Source: Gracilibacillus salinarum
GTDB lineage: Bacteria > Bacillota > Bacilli > Bacillales > Amphibacillaceae
Assembly: GCF_022919575.1 (NCBI RefSeq)
Contig: NZ_CP095071.1
Location: forward strand, 2,542,001-2,606,000
DNA length: 64,000 nucleotides
Reading direction: 5' to 3'
The first letter of the stretch is position 1. Each line of letters begins with the position of its first letter. The position numbers and the translations under genes were made by a program. The notes under the pieces were generated by a model. That model ran no database searches. It was not told where the DNA came from and saw only the letters and a program-made list of their open reading frames with translations. Below are positions 28,398-37,057 of this stretch, one piece after another.

Positions 28398-28718
28398 TTA
28401 AGAATAGCGAAAATAGGAAATCATCCCACCCATAAAGTAACCTAAAATAGCTATTAAAAGAATGTCCCCACCGTTAGAAAAGAAAGCTATATGTTGAATC
28501 TTTGATGGATCTACCAATTCATTTACGAATGGCAACATGTTCATAAGACAAATAAAAGCATATAACATTATTACTTGCCAGCTTGTAAGTGCTGCATCTT
28601 TAAGAATTTTCTTTTGGCGTTCGTCGTCCTTTGATGAACCATCACCGGATAACCTTTTTGCAGATGTTATTGCTGCCAATACTAGTAATCCAGCAATGAT
28701 TACTAAAACAATATTCAT
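28398..28718 (-). CDS. Membrane protein partner of the adjacent XRE regulator
   Basis: 106 residues, three membrane segments (about 2-18, 45-65, 85-103), with a charged cytoplasmic loop SGDGSSKDDERQKKILKDAALTSWQ. ATG after AGAGG. It begins 4 bp after the regulator stop, so the pair is one operon. Such regulator-membrane pairs are common in Bacillaceae; the function is unknown. Confidence 0.7.
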   Translation of the reverse strand: MNIVLVIIAGLLVLAAITSAKRLSGDGSSKDDERQKKILKDAALTSWQVIMLYAFICLMNMLPFVNELVDPSKIQHIAFFSNGGDILLIAILGYFMGGMISYFRYS

Positions 28719-28722
28719 ATTA

Positions 28723-28932
28723 TCATCCTCTTTTCTTATTTTTTTGATAGTTAAACAATGAATCTACCTTAGTTTCCAAAGCATCAGCAATCGCAAATGC
28801 TAATTCTAAGCTTGGGTCATATTTGTTATTTTCAATAGCATTAATGGTTTGTCTGCTTACACTGCAAATTAAAGCTAATTTTCCTTGGGAAATACCTTGG
28901 CCTTCTCTTAATTGTTTAATATTATTTTTCAA
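28723..28932 (-). CDS. XRE-family helix-turn-helix regulator
   Basis: 69 residues. HTH_3 domain over almost the whole length: IKQLREGQGISQGKLALICSVSRQTINAIENNKYDPSLELAFAIADAL, ending in a basic tail. This is the short YozG/Cro-like type. TTG start. Two dyad sites in its own promoter (28959-29023) suggest autoregulation. Confidence 0.88.
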   Translation of the reverse strand: MKNNIKQLREGQGISQGKLALICSVSRQTINAIENNKYDPSLELAFAIADALETKVDSLFNYQKNKKRG

Positions 28933-28958
28933 TATGTCATCAATCCCTTATCTCGATG

Positions 28959-29023
28959 TGTCAAAAACCTTTTACACCTAATATAATAAAAAAACCAACC
29001 AAGTTGTCAAATACTTTTTACAC
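28959..29023 (-). promoter_or_regulatory. Promoter and paired 19-bp operators of the XRE/membrane operon
   Basis: On the minus strand GTGTAAAAAGTATTTGACA and GTGTAAAAGGTTTTTGACA are near-identical direct repeats 46 bp apart, each an imperfect dyad (TGTNAAAA/TTTTACA). The first supplies the -35 TTGACA; a TATTAT -10 follows after 16 bp; the second lies downstream of the start point. Such an arrangement fits repression by the regulator encoded just downstream. Confidence 0.65.
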
Positions 29024-29035
29024 AATGGTTGGTTT
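28985..29035 (-). terminator. Terminator of the 29078-29578 gene, with the XRE promoter -35 inside its loop
   Basis: On the minus strand AAACCAACCA pairs with TGGTTGGTTT, followed by a TTTT run. The 24-nt loop contains the first XRE operator and its TTGACA box. Confidence 0.65.
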
Positions 29036-29077
29036 GCAATGTTGCATTTTTGTCTTCCCTGTTGAGGCTGATAATAT

Positions 29078-29578
29078 TCACCGATTGTCATATTCAATTT
29101 TCCTAGTAAGATTATGAATCAACTCCCCATCCCGCCAATAATACCATTCCATATACTTAGTGTCCTCGCATTCTAGGGTGTAGCCAACTACATAATAATT
29201 TTCTTCGCTCTTCATCTCGTCTATAGATTCAATAGTAAACGATTCGCTACCTGCTTTTTCTTCAATCTCATTATGTATAGCTTGTTCCACTTTATTTTCT
29301 TTCAGATGAAGAAAAACCGCTGTGGTTAAAACAATGAAACATAATATGATTCCTATCCAATCGATCACCTTTACTTTTATATTCTCTTTCCTGTTATACC
29401 ACGTTAATTTGATTACAGACGTTGTGACAATCAGTATGAAAACAGGTACCAATAATGAAACACGAAAGACCGTATATGAATAGATAACTGCCCATCCTAA
29501 AACGAGCAGGAGAAAAAACTTCTCTAATCTAAATTTGTTTTCGTTAAAAATGAACTCGATTACATGATGCTTAAACAA
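29078..29578 (-). CDS. Membrane protein of unknown function
   Basis: 166 residues, TTG start 8 bp after AAGGAG. Three hydrophobic segments in the first 100 residues, then a soluble acidic C-terminal domain (KAGSESFTIESIDEMKSEENYYVVGYTLECEDTKYMEWYYW) that looks like a small beta sheet. No family recognised. Follows the similar-sized membrane gene at 29627 on the same strand with a 48-bp gap. Confidence 0.65.
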   Translation of the reverse strand: MFKHHVIEFIFNENKFRLEKFFLLLVLGWAVIYSYTVFRVSLLVPVFILIVTTSVIKLTWYNRKENIKVKVIDWIGIILCFIVLTTAVFLHLKENKVEQAIHNEIEEKAGSESFTIESIDEMKSEENYYVVGYTLECEDTKYMEWYYWRDGELIHNLTRKIEYDNR

Positions 29579-29626
29579 AGACCCACTCCTTCGATTATAT
29601 CTACCTGCCCCGCTATTGGTTCAAAA

Positions 29627-30079
29627 TCAACTCATTAAATGCTGGATCCGATCTAACGAATTACTTATTATAGAGAGCGGTATCAAAAAAGAAAAAATAA
29701 GATTACTATCTAATATTGCTTTCCATACTTTCATACTGTTACGAACCTTATAAAAGAACAAAAAGATAGATACCATAACCGCAAAATATAGCAGCCATAA
29801 GAATTCTTTTTGTCTTTTTATTTCGTGTTCGATAGCAGCAATCTTCCAGGTATCTTCTTCCGAGAAACTTACCGTTGCGATATCCCTCTCAATCCCCGCT
29901 ATATTGTATGATTGCAATGTCATGCTATTGTTTTGCATTTCTACAATAGAATAACCTTTTGGTAAAATGGGAAATTCGAAAACCATATAATAAGAAATGC
30001 CCGCAACGATACTTGCCAATAACAAAAAGGCTAATAATTTCTTAACCTGCGTATTGTTGATTAATTGAACTATCCTCAC
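29627..30079 (-). CDS. Membrane protein of unknown function
   Basis: 150 residues with one hydrophobic segment near the N-terminus (LLAFLLLASIVAGISYYMVF), an external polar domain, and two more segments after residue 90. GTG start at the end of AAGGGG, so the start is not certain. Probably one transcript with 29078-29578. Upstream, a stretch encoding SDPLWFLGVGMILVIGVVVG ends at 30098 without a start and may be a remnant of another small membrane protein. Confidence 0.6.
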   Translation of the reverse strand: MRIVQLINNTQVKKLLAFLLLASIVAGISYYMVFEFPILPKGYSIVEMQNNSMTLQSYNIAGIERDIATVSFSEEDTWKIAAIEHEIKRQKEFLWLLYFAVMVSIFLFFYKVRNSMKVWKAILDSNLIFSFLIPLSIISNSLDRIQHLMS

Positions 30080-30330
30080 CCCTTGCCGCTATTTCCTTCT
30101 TCATAGTCTCCAGCCCACCACAACACCGATCACCAGTATCATGCCAACTCCCAAAAACCAAAGCGGATCACTGATGAAAAAATTACTGTCTTCTTACGTA
30201 ACACTATAAAAGCGAATATAAACCACTCTAAAAAGTGAAAATTATCCATTTTCTTTATGTTATAACAAATAAATACATGTTACAATAACAGTACTAAAAA
30301 CTGTTAATTTTTTCATATGCATAGTACAAC

Positions 30331-30450
30331 GGTGATCACGATAAAGTGAAACTTATCAGGAAGTTATCGTCCGTTTATCCCGCACTTCGCTTCTTAGTTA
30401 TCTCTCGAATCTTGATGTCGGGGTATTACGGACGGTTAGCGCCGTGAAAA
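30331..30450. repeat. Dispersed repeat family 2, copy 2 (runs into a possible GTG start)
   Basis: GAAACTTATCAGGAAGTTAT, CGTCCGTTTATCCCGCACTT and GGACGGTTAGCGCCGTGA in the same order as at 5779-5908. Its terminal GTGA gives a spurious upstream start for the next gene. Together with the rest of 30080-30464 it holds no other supported gene. Confidence 0.65.
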
Positions 30451-30464
30451 AATGGGGTGAACAA

Positions 30465-33400
30465 GTGAGTAAACAGTCGAAATCGGAAAAAGAAAAAATA
30501 GTTGGCCAGGAGATGGTTAACTTGCTGCAGGCTGGCTATATTAACGAACAAGATTTTATGTACATTATGAAGGCCTACAAAGACTATACCCAACACGAAG
30601 CACAACCTGTCAAAGCCGCTGAACCGGTTACCGCCACGCATGCAACTCCTGCAGCAGAGCCTGTCCAAACACAAGCACCGAAGAAAGAACCGAAGCAGCC
30701 AAAACCGAAAAGCCCGGAACAAATCAGAGAACGGAACATTACCTGGCTCCTTATCCTCGGTGTCTCCTTCTTACTTATCAGTGGATTGGTCGTCGCCACC
30801 AGTACGTGGGAGCAAATGGGAGCCGCCTTAAAAGTAGTCACACTTCTTGGTGTTTCCGGATTTTTCTTTATCTTAAGCGGGATATCGTCCTCGATCCTAA
30901 AAATTAGTAAAACAGCCTTTGCATTTTTGACGTTGGGCAGTTTGCTGTTGCCGATCGCGATCATTGCGATTGGTTACTTTGAGCTGTTTGGCTCCTATTT
31001 GAGCTTATATGGCGAGGGAAAATTTGTTTTGGGAATGCTGTGTACCCTATTGCCATTACCACTTTATTTCCGCAATGCCGTCAAAAATAACTCCCGATTA
31101 TTTGTCTGGATCTTTTACTTATTCTTATCCTTCTTTGTCGGCTTTACGATCGCTGCCATCGACGTGTCAGCGGACGTATTCTATTTACTGATTATGCTGT
31201 TTAATGCCGCGCTGTTGTTCGGCTATCACCGATTCCGCCAACAGCCGAAGCTGCCTCTTTTTATCAAAGAGTTACCGTCATATGCGCAGTTAAACCTGAT
31301 TGTCTCGACGTTACTGATGTTAGTGGTATTTGATTCTGCGCTCTTTTACAGCTTTAATGTCTTGCTGACCGCTGCCTTGTATATGGCGATGGTCTTCGTT
31401 TATAACACCAAAGCCTATCAGCTCGTGTTCTCTGCTTTGTTTGCATATGGTATCTATCAGCTGACAGAGCAGACATGGCTTGAGAATATTGATTTATTAA
31501 TCTACGGGATATTAGGGGCGAGCTATCTCGGCTTTGCAACACTCGTAAAAAAAGACGCGACGTTGGCGAAGGTATTTCACTACACTAGTGGTGTGATATC
31601 GCTTTGTGCCTTTCTTTTCATCAGTTTTCAAGCACTGGCGATCAGACAGGAGCAGGATTCATGGGTGTTACTGCTCGCTTATCTGGTCATTACAGGTACC
31701 TACCTGTATCTTGCCGAAATAACCAACAGACAGGTGTTTCGCTGGCTGGCACCGGTGTTTCTCTTTTTCAGCGGGATGCAACTTTGGGAAGTAGCCTTCG
31801 AACAGCTTGTGCCGGTTAACATCGAATTATTTATGTTCCTGTTCGCCGTCTTATCTTATATCATCCATGCTATGCCTGGTAAAAAGTCGTTTCTGCCTAC
31901 GATAAAAACGAGTACAGCATATCTCGCTATCTTCGTGATGCTGCTGTCAGTCATTCAAGGAATAACAGTAGCACGATATATCGAAGTGGCATGGATGACG
32001 TTTATCGCAAGCTTACTAGCTGGTTACGTCTCCATCCTGGCGAAACAGACGTCAGCGAAAGCACTCGCACCTTGGACACATGCCTTCTGCGGGCTGTTTG
32101 CCTGTTTAATCGTCTATCCGAAACTGATTTCGGCTCTGCCTGCTTATGAAGAGCACTTACATCTTGCCTTTCACCTTGCAATTTCTGGTGTCATACTGCT
32201 GATGGTCAGCCTGTTGTGGCAAAAGGGTCAGCAAAAAATACTGGCACAAGCCGTCTTCTATATGGGGCAAGCAAGCTATGGATTAGCAGTACTGATGCTA
32301 CTAACAAGCAGCACAGCGACAGATACACAATTTATCCGTCCAGCTATACTGCTTGGCGGGATCATGATCGCTATTTGGCTGGTACGTTACGTACGAATTA
32401 ATTATTTATGGGCCGTTGTCTCTGTGATGACGTTTGCCTTTTACATGTCCTTAACAAGCACTTTCGCTATTACCAAAATGGACGCGATAACTGTGTATAT
32501 GCTGTTTGGACCATTGCTCTTACTTGGGGTAGATTGGGTTGCCGGCAAATATGTCACTGCGTTAAAGCCTTATTTTTTCTGGACGGCACATATTATGCTT
32601 GCCTATACGATTCTCGGGGTAATAGCGAACCAATTAACGATACACACGATTCACCCTGGTCTGTTCCTGATCCCACTTACAATTTATCTCTACAGCATTT
32701 GGATAAAACGAACAGAATGGCAGCTTAAACTGTTTCTCTATGCGGCAATGACTTTGATTTCTTTTCTGGTCATCTTTCACGTCCTGTTCTATGACTGGAC
32801 AGAAACGATTTCGATTGCGTTTAGCTTTGTTACATCGAGTGTATTGCTTGTACTAATCAGCTTGTTCTTCCAAACCGATTGGAAGCAGCGAATGGAATGG
32901 TATCTGATTCCGTTTGGCAATCTCAGCTTGCTGATCGTCACGACATTCGAAACATTGCCAACACTGGGTGAAGTAGCGATTGTATTTGGATTTGGGATAG
33001 TGAACCTTTATCTGCTGCACCGACGCAACTGGACATTAGCACTGATTGTACCATTGATGCTGTTGCTGTTGATGTGGCAAAGCCAACAGTATGTGACTGG
33101 CGATGTCGGGATGCTGCTGATTTATGGCGGTTGTTTTGTTGCCTTAACGATAGCTGGAAGAGTTTTATTCGAGAAGTTATTTGATGACGACAAGCACAAG
33201 CTTCTGATCGACTGGTATTCACTTTTTGCCGTACTGTATGCAGGGTTTACCTTTGCATATGCGGAAGCCATCGACAGTGTATGGGTTCGGATACTGCCAT
33301 ACTTACTGATTGCGGGGTGGCTGTTCCTTCAGGTGAAGCGGATCAGTCAGCCTGTCATGCAAAAGGTGATCATGTCAGCAGGAGCACTATGCCTGCTGCC

Positions 33401-33899
33401 TGCCTATTACCTGATTTATCAGGAATATTTAACTTATATCCCAGAACTGTTCCATGCGGAAATAGCAATGGTACCTGTGTTTGTCCTGTCGATTCTGTTA
33501 ACGAAGAAAGTCTGGCGATCCTATCCATACGTCATGACACATGCGCAAACCGTCATACTTGCCTTCATTACCGTATATCTCGTACAGGATGCGATTGTTA
33601 GTCACACGGTCTGGGATGCGGTTATCATCGGGGTTCTGTCACTTGCATCGCTGCTGGCAGGAATGTATCTTCAGATCAAATCGTATTTCTTTATCGGGCT
33701 TGGGACATTACTGTTCAACGTTATCTATCAGACCAAACCTTACTGGGGCAATATGCCGTGGTGGGCGTATCTGTTAATGGCAGGTATTCTGTTAATTGCA
33801 ATCGCAAGCTACAATGAATGGAAAAAACAACGAGACGATGAAGGCAGATTGGAGAAGAAAGTAAAAGGGATGATTGTCCGGTTTAGAGAGTGGAATTGA
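30465..33899 (+). CDS. Very large polytopic membrane protein (SCO7613/DUF2157-like)
   Basis: 1144 residues from the GTG that follows AATGGGGTGAACAA; the in-frame GTG at 30444 is part of a repeat. A short cytoplasmic head (EMVNLLQAGYINEQDFMYIM) and a Pro/Lys/Gln linker are followed by some 30 hydrophobic segments. RERNITWLLILGVSFLLISGLVV begins the membrane part, as in large SCO7613-type proteins of Bacillaceae. No transport or enzyme motif is visible; function unknown. Single gene with its own terminator. Confidence 0.8.
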   Translation: MSKQSKSEKEKIVGQEMVNLLQAGYINEQDFMYIMKAYKDYTQHEAQPVKAAEPVTATHATPAAEPVQTQAPKKEPKQPKPKSPEQIRERNITWLLILGVSFLLISGLVVATSTWEQMGAALKVVTLLGVSGFFFILSGISSSILKISKTAFAFLTLGSLLLPIAIIAIGYFELFGSYLSLYGEGKFVLGMLCTLLPLPLYFRNAVKNNSRLFVWIFYLFLSFFVGFTIAAIDVSADVFYLLIMLFNAALLFGYHRFRQQPKLPLFIKELPSYAQLNLIVSTLLMLVVFDSALFYSFNVLLTAALYMAMVFVYNTKAYQLVFSALFAYGIYQLTEQTWLENIDLLIYGILGASYLGFATLVKKDATLAKVFHYTSGVISLCAFLFISFQALAIRQEQDSWVLLLAYLVITGTYLYLAEITNRQVFRWLAPVFLFFSGMQLWEVAFEQLVPVNIELFMFLFAVLSYIIHAMPGKKSFLPTIKTSTAYLAIFVMLLSVIQGITVARYIEVAWMTFIASLLAGYVSILAKQTSAKALAPWTHAFCGLFACLIVYPKLISALPAYEEHLHLAFHLAISGVILLMVSLLWQKGQQKILAQAVFYMGQASYGLAVLMLLTSSTATDTQFIRPAILLGGIMIAIWLVRYVRINYLWAVVSVMTFAFYMSLTSTFAITKMDAITVYMLFGPLLLLGVDWVAGKYVTALKPYFFWTAHIMLAYTILGVIANQLTIHTIHPGLFLIPLTIYLYSIWIKRTEWQLKLFLYAAMTLISFLVIFHVLFYDWTETISIAFSFVTSSVLLVLISLFFQTDWKQRMEWYLIPFGNLSLLIVTTFETLPTLGEVAIVFGFGIVNLYLLHRRNWTLALIVPLMLLLLMWQSQQYVTGDVGMLLIYGGCFVALTIAGRVLFEKLFDDDKHKLLIDWYSLFAVLYAGFTFAYAEAIDSVWVRILPYLLIAGWLFLQVKRISQPVMQKVIMSAGALCLLPAYYLIYQEYLTYIPELFHAEIAMVPVFVLSILLTKKVWRSYPYVMTHAQTVILAFITVYLVQDAIVSHTVWDAVIIGVLSLASLLAGMYLQIKSYFFIGLGTLLFNVIYQTKPYWGNMPWWAYLLMAGILLIAIASYNEWKKQRDDEGRLEKKVKGMIVRFREWN

Positions 33900-33960
33900 T
33901 CTGTATTCACCTCACTCTTCCTTGCCATACTTACAATAGGAATCAATTTAAAGATAAAAG

Positions 33961-33996
33961 AAAAAGCTCTTTGCTATATTAGCAGAGGGCTTTTTT
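33961..33996 (+). terminator. Terminator after the large membrane protein gene
   Basis: AAGCTCTTTGC / GCAGAGGGCTT followed by TTTTCTC. Confidence 0.8.
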
Positions 33997-34030
33997 CTCT
34001 TGCATTTTTTTCCTATATGTTTTACTATAT

Positions 34031-34056
34031 ATCTAAATGATATATATCTTTTAGAT
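34031..34056 (+). promoter_or_regulatory. Probable PadR operator
   Basis: ATCTAAA-N12-TTTAGAT with an internal GATATATATC palindrome, 13 bp before the PadR start. PadR regulators bind extended AT-rich dyads, and many repress their own operon. Site call is by symmetry and position. Confidence 0.55.
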
Positions 34057-34068
34057 AGGTGGGTGAGA

Positions 34069-34623
34069 ATGAAGACATATAACGATACAACCTACGCCAT
34101 ATTAGGAATTTTAACAACTAATTGCAAAAGCGGATATGAGATTAAAAAGTTCATTGATCAAAGCTTGAATCATTTCTGGAAAATCAGCTATGGCCAAATA
34201 TACCCCACCCTAAAATTACTTGTACAAGATGGCTTAGCAGAAGTTCAAACCGAATCTGTACCAGGAAAACCAGCCAGTAAGGATTATCACCTTACAACGA
34301 AAGGCATGGAGCTGCTTAAAAAATGGTTAGCGCAGCCGACCGGGCAATTGCCTGTAGAACGAAATGAGATTTTGCTCAAACTTTTTTTCGGCCGCCAACA
34401 GAGCGAGGAACAGTCGAGAATACTGCTGCAGGATTATAAACAGGAGCTGAAAAAACGGTATTTCACATATGAAGCCATTGAGCGATCCATTATGGAACAC
34501 GAAGAGGACGAAGAAGATACGAAGTACTGGCTGTTTACACTAGACTACGGAAAAAGGTCGACACAAGCGGCGATCGATTGGTGTCATGTAACACTTGCTC
34601 AACTTTCCACTAAGGAGGAATAG
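34069..34623 (+). CDS. PadR family transcriptional regulator
   Basis: 184 residues, ATG after GGTGGGTGAGA. Winged helix: TTYAILGILTTNCKSGYEIKKFIDQSLNHFWKISYGQIYPTLKLLVQDGLAEVQ, the PadR signature with a Tyr/Pro turn before helix 3. A C-terminal coiled-coil Vir-like dimerisation region (EEQSRILLQDYKQELKKRY, then EHEEDEEDTKYW) follows. It probably senses a small molecule or membrane stress and controls the next gene, 2 bp downstream. Confidence 0.9.
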   Translation: MKTYNDTTYAILGILTTNCKSGYEIKKFIDQSLNHFWKISYGQIYPTLKLLVQDGLAEVQTESVPGKPASKDYHLTTKGMELLKKWLAQPTGQLPVERNEILLKLFFGRQQSEEQSRILLQDYKQELKKRYFTYEAIERSIMEHEEDEEDTKYWLFTLDYGKRSTQAAIDWCHVTLAQLSTKEE

Positions 34624-34625
34624 TA

Positions 34626-35096
34626 ATGCCAAAGGAAATCTATACAGGGCGTTATACCACTGATAATTCTGAGGATATCGTTGTGTTTCTGATTGGTATG
34701 AGAATAAATAAGCGGTTGGCGATCCATAAGTGGTTACCGGTGTTCAACGCTATGCCTGGCATGATAAAAGAGCTGTATACGAACAAGGAAGAATTGGGAT
34801 TTCTGTCAATGGAAAGCTACTTCGGCCTGAGAACCACTGTCATGATTCAATATTGGCGTTCAACCGAAGACCTGCTAGCCTATGCAAAAAACGAAAAGCA
34901 TTTAACCGCGTGGAGAAATTTCAACACAAAAGTCGGTAACAATGAAACAGTCGGCATTTACCATGAAACGTATCGATTGCAGAAAGGCAATTACGAATCG
35001 ATTTACGGCAACATGCCACGATACGGTCTTGGGAAGGCTTTGGAACATTTACCTGTTACGACTGACAGAAAAACAGCAAGCAAGCGGTTAGGCTGA
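34626..35096 (+). CDS. DUF4188 (monooxygenase-like fold) protein
   Basis: 156 residues. GRYTTDNSEDIVVFLIGMRINKRLAIHKWLPVFNAMPGMI and SYFGLRTTVMIQYWRSTEDLLAYAKNEKHLTAWRNF are the DUF4188 pattern, a dimeric alpha/beta barrel related to ABM-type monooxygenases. His in YAKNEKHLTAW and GIYHETY could be functional. PadR-DUF4188 pairs recur in Bacilli. Function not known. Confidence 0.85.
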   Translation: MPKEIYTGRYTTDNSEDIVVFLIGMRINKRLAIHKWLPVFNAMPGMIKELYTNKEELGFLSMESYFGLRTTVMIQYWRSTEDLLAYAKNEKHLTAWRNFNTKVGNNETVGIYHETYRLQKGNYESIYGNMPRYGLGKALEHLPVTTDRKTASKRLG

Positions 35097-35177
35097 TGTC
35101 TGTTTTGATATTATTAATGAGGTGAAATCGAGCAAATTACCGTCCGATGGATCTTGCAACGAGTAGCGCCTATTAGA

Positions 35178-35222
35178 TAAGAGAGAAGCACCTGTAAAAG
35201 TATACGCAGGTGCTTCTCTTTT
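35178..35222. terminator. Bidirectional terminator between the DUF4188 and PL9 genes
   Basis: AGAGAAGCACCTG / CAGGTGCTTCTCT then TTTTCC; 13-bp stem, close to the PL9 stop on the other strand. Confidence 0.85.
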
Positions 35223-35224
35223 TC

Positions 35225-36721
35225 CTATTTGTTTAACAAAGCCTCCGCTTCAAGCTGCAGCACGCGGGCAATTCCATCATCGATATGTTTGCCTGATTGC
35301 GCTTCTACTTGATTGCTAAAAGAAGTGACATGTTCGTACGCTAATTTCTTCTGCAAGCTATGAGTAATGCCGAGATTATCAATCATTCCGTTCTCAACAA
35401 ATACCGTTACTAGTCTTTTCAGTGCTAGAAGCGGATCTTTTTGATAAGACAGGTATCCTAAGTGGTACGGATACAGTGCACTGCTACGCGCAGGTTCCAT
35501 GAAATCAACATCTGGCAAGCTTCCATCTGCTTTTCTAGGTGCTGTTAGCTCAGACATATCCAGACTTTTAAAATCCTCAGCTGTCAGCGCTAGCCCTCCA
35601 TCAATCGTCCAGGAATTATTTGTTTCATTTTCTGGCGGCGTATTATTGTTCGATGTTAATACACCTTCGAAAGCAATATTGCCGTGTAACACCTCTCTGT
35701 ACCCAGCAATGTCCTCCTCACTGCTTGGGCTGACACGCTCGAGCATATTAAAATTGGAACCATAGCCAGGTTGGTAAGCCGTGTTATTATACCAATAAGC
35801 GGATTGACCAGGCTGGTGATTGGCATAGAAGTTGTTCCCGCCATTATTGGCAGCGAGATTATATTGCACAGTATGAACCGGCAAAGGGTCCGGGAGACCG
35901 GTCGTGTTATAACTATACCCACCAACCTTAAAGCCATTTTTATCGCCTAAACGATCCTGATTTCCCTGATGTCCAAAAGCCCAGTTCCCATGAAAAATCA
36001 CATTCCCCTCTGAACTGATACTGTCAAAACCATCGTCACTATTATTCCATGCACGGTTATTAATGAATAATACTTCTTTTCCATGAGCACCAAAACCGTC
36101 TATGTTACCAGCTGACCTGGAAGTAGGGCCAATGTTGTTATAGGCATCGGAATTGTAGACAATCCCTGAGGCATTGCCGCCCGCATAGTAAAAACCGATT
36201 GCCTCATTATCATGCACAGACATATTCCAAAAGTTTGCTTCGCCCATCATTCTAAAGGCGGCAGCTTGCTTCTGTTCGCCTACTTTTATCCCTGTCACAT
36301 CAAAACCTTCAAAGTTAATGTCTGTTACATCCTCCCCAACATAAAAACCAATGACACGCTGATCGGTAGGCATATCACTAAAATCAAAAACTGGTCTATC
36401 ATCTCCAGGATAAGCTTTGTAGGTAATGCCACTCTTATACATATCATTCACATAGTGAAAAACATCTTCAAGCGGATTGTCCGTTTCAGTTATTTCGAAC
36501 TCATCATAGACTCCCTCACGAATATATACTGTGTCACCGTCAGATGCCTGAGATTGAGCTTTCATCAGACTTTTAAACGGTTCTGCTTTCGTTCCAGGAT
36601 TGCTGTCACTGCCAGTTGGAGAAATGAAATAAGTATGATGCGCCTCACTTGCATAAACCGTGCCTGTCATAAAGATAACGGCGAACATAACCCCAATCAA
36701 CGTCAAACTAATTTTCTTCAA
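35225..36721 (-). CDS. Secreted pectate/rhamnogalacturonan-degrading lyase, polysaccharide lyase family 9
   Basis: 498 residues. Signal peptide to VYA-SEAHH. Parallel beta-helix beginning TYFISPTGSDSNPGTKAEPFKSLMKAQSQASDGDTVYIREG, the opening shared by PL9 and related lyases. Acidic clusters NIDGFGAHG and NNSDDGFDSISSEGN resemble the PL9 calcium site and the Lys in GDKNGFKVGG fits its catalytic base. A helical C-terminal tail (after about 420) has no recognised role. It cleaves polygalacturonate by beta-elimination outside the cell. A perfect cre lies upstream. Confidence 0.85.
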   Translation of the reverse strand: MKKISLTLIGVMFAVIFMTGTVYASEAHHTYFISPTGSDSNPGTKAEPFKSLMKAQSQASDGDTVYIREGVYDEFEITETDNPLEDVFHYVNDMYKSGITYKAYPGDDRPVFDFSDMPTDQRVIGFYVGEDVTDINFEGFDVTGIKVGEQKQAAAFRMMGEANFWNMSVHDNEAIGFYYAGGNASGIVYNSDAYNNIGPTSRSAGNIDGFGAHGKEVLFINNRAWNNSDDGFDSISSEGNVIFHGNWAFGHQGNQDRLGDKNGFKVGGYSYNTTGLPDPLPVHTVQYNLAANNGGNNFYANHQPGQSAYWYNNTAYQPGYGSNFNMLERVSPSSEEDIAGYREVLHGNIAFEGVLTSNNNTPPENETNNSWTIDGGLALTAEDFKSLDMSELTAPRKADGSLPDVDFMEPARSSALYPYHLGYLSYQKDPLLALKRLVTVFVENGMIDNLGITHSLQKKLAYEHVTSFSNQVEAQSGKHIDDGIARVLQLEAEALLNK

Positions 36722-36805
36722 CGATAGTTCTCCCTTCTTTATTAGCGATAGTTTTCCATAGTGTTGCCTGCTAATAATCCTCCCTTCTACGGAAAAATAA
36801 TTATA

Positions 36806-36819
36806 TGAAAACGATTACA
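36806..36819. promoter_or_regulatory. Perfect cre (CcpA) site upstream of the PL9 lyase
   Basis: TGAAAACGATTACA matches TGWAANCGNTNWCA at all positions. It overlaps the promoter area 85 bp before the lyase start, adjoining a TATAAT on the minus strand (about 36799-36804), so bound CcpA would repress the lyase in the presence of preferred sugars. Confidence 0.8.
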
Positions 36820-36968
36820 TTAATAGTATAGCGTAATAAATTCTGTCATTCATGTTCTGAAAGTGTTCCATTTTTCCAGAAAATTGTCTGAGCGTGCTTC
36901 TTCTGCTTTACTCCAACATTAGAGGTGAATCGTTGGTACGAAAACATTTCCACTTTATCTCAGTCAAT

Positions 36969-37000
36969 ATTGTTAACCTTTATTAAATTTAGTTGACAAT
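36969..37000 (+). promoter_or_regulatory. BirA operator overlapping the bioY promoter
   Basis: Half-sites TTGTTAAC and GTTGACAA are separated by 14 bp, the Firmicute biotin operator pattern. The right half contains the -35 TTGACA; a TATGCT-like -10 follows. Biotin-loaded BirA would block bioY transcription. Confidence 0.8.
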
Positions 37001-37057
37001 AGATAAGACTTTCCGTTATGCTAGAAAAAACAATTACCGTGGAGGAGAGAAAAAAAG

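Noticed and set aside
30444..30464. Upstream GTG start for the large membrane protein
   Set aside because: It is part of the dispersed repeat end (CGCCGTGA) and has no ribosome site; the GTG at 30465 has one.
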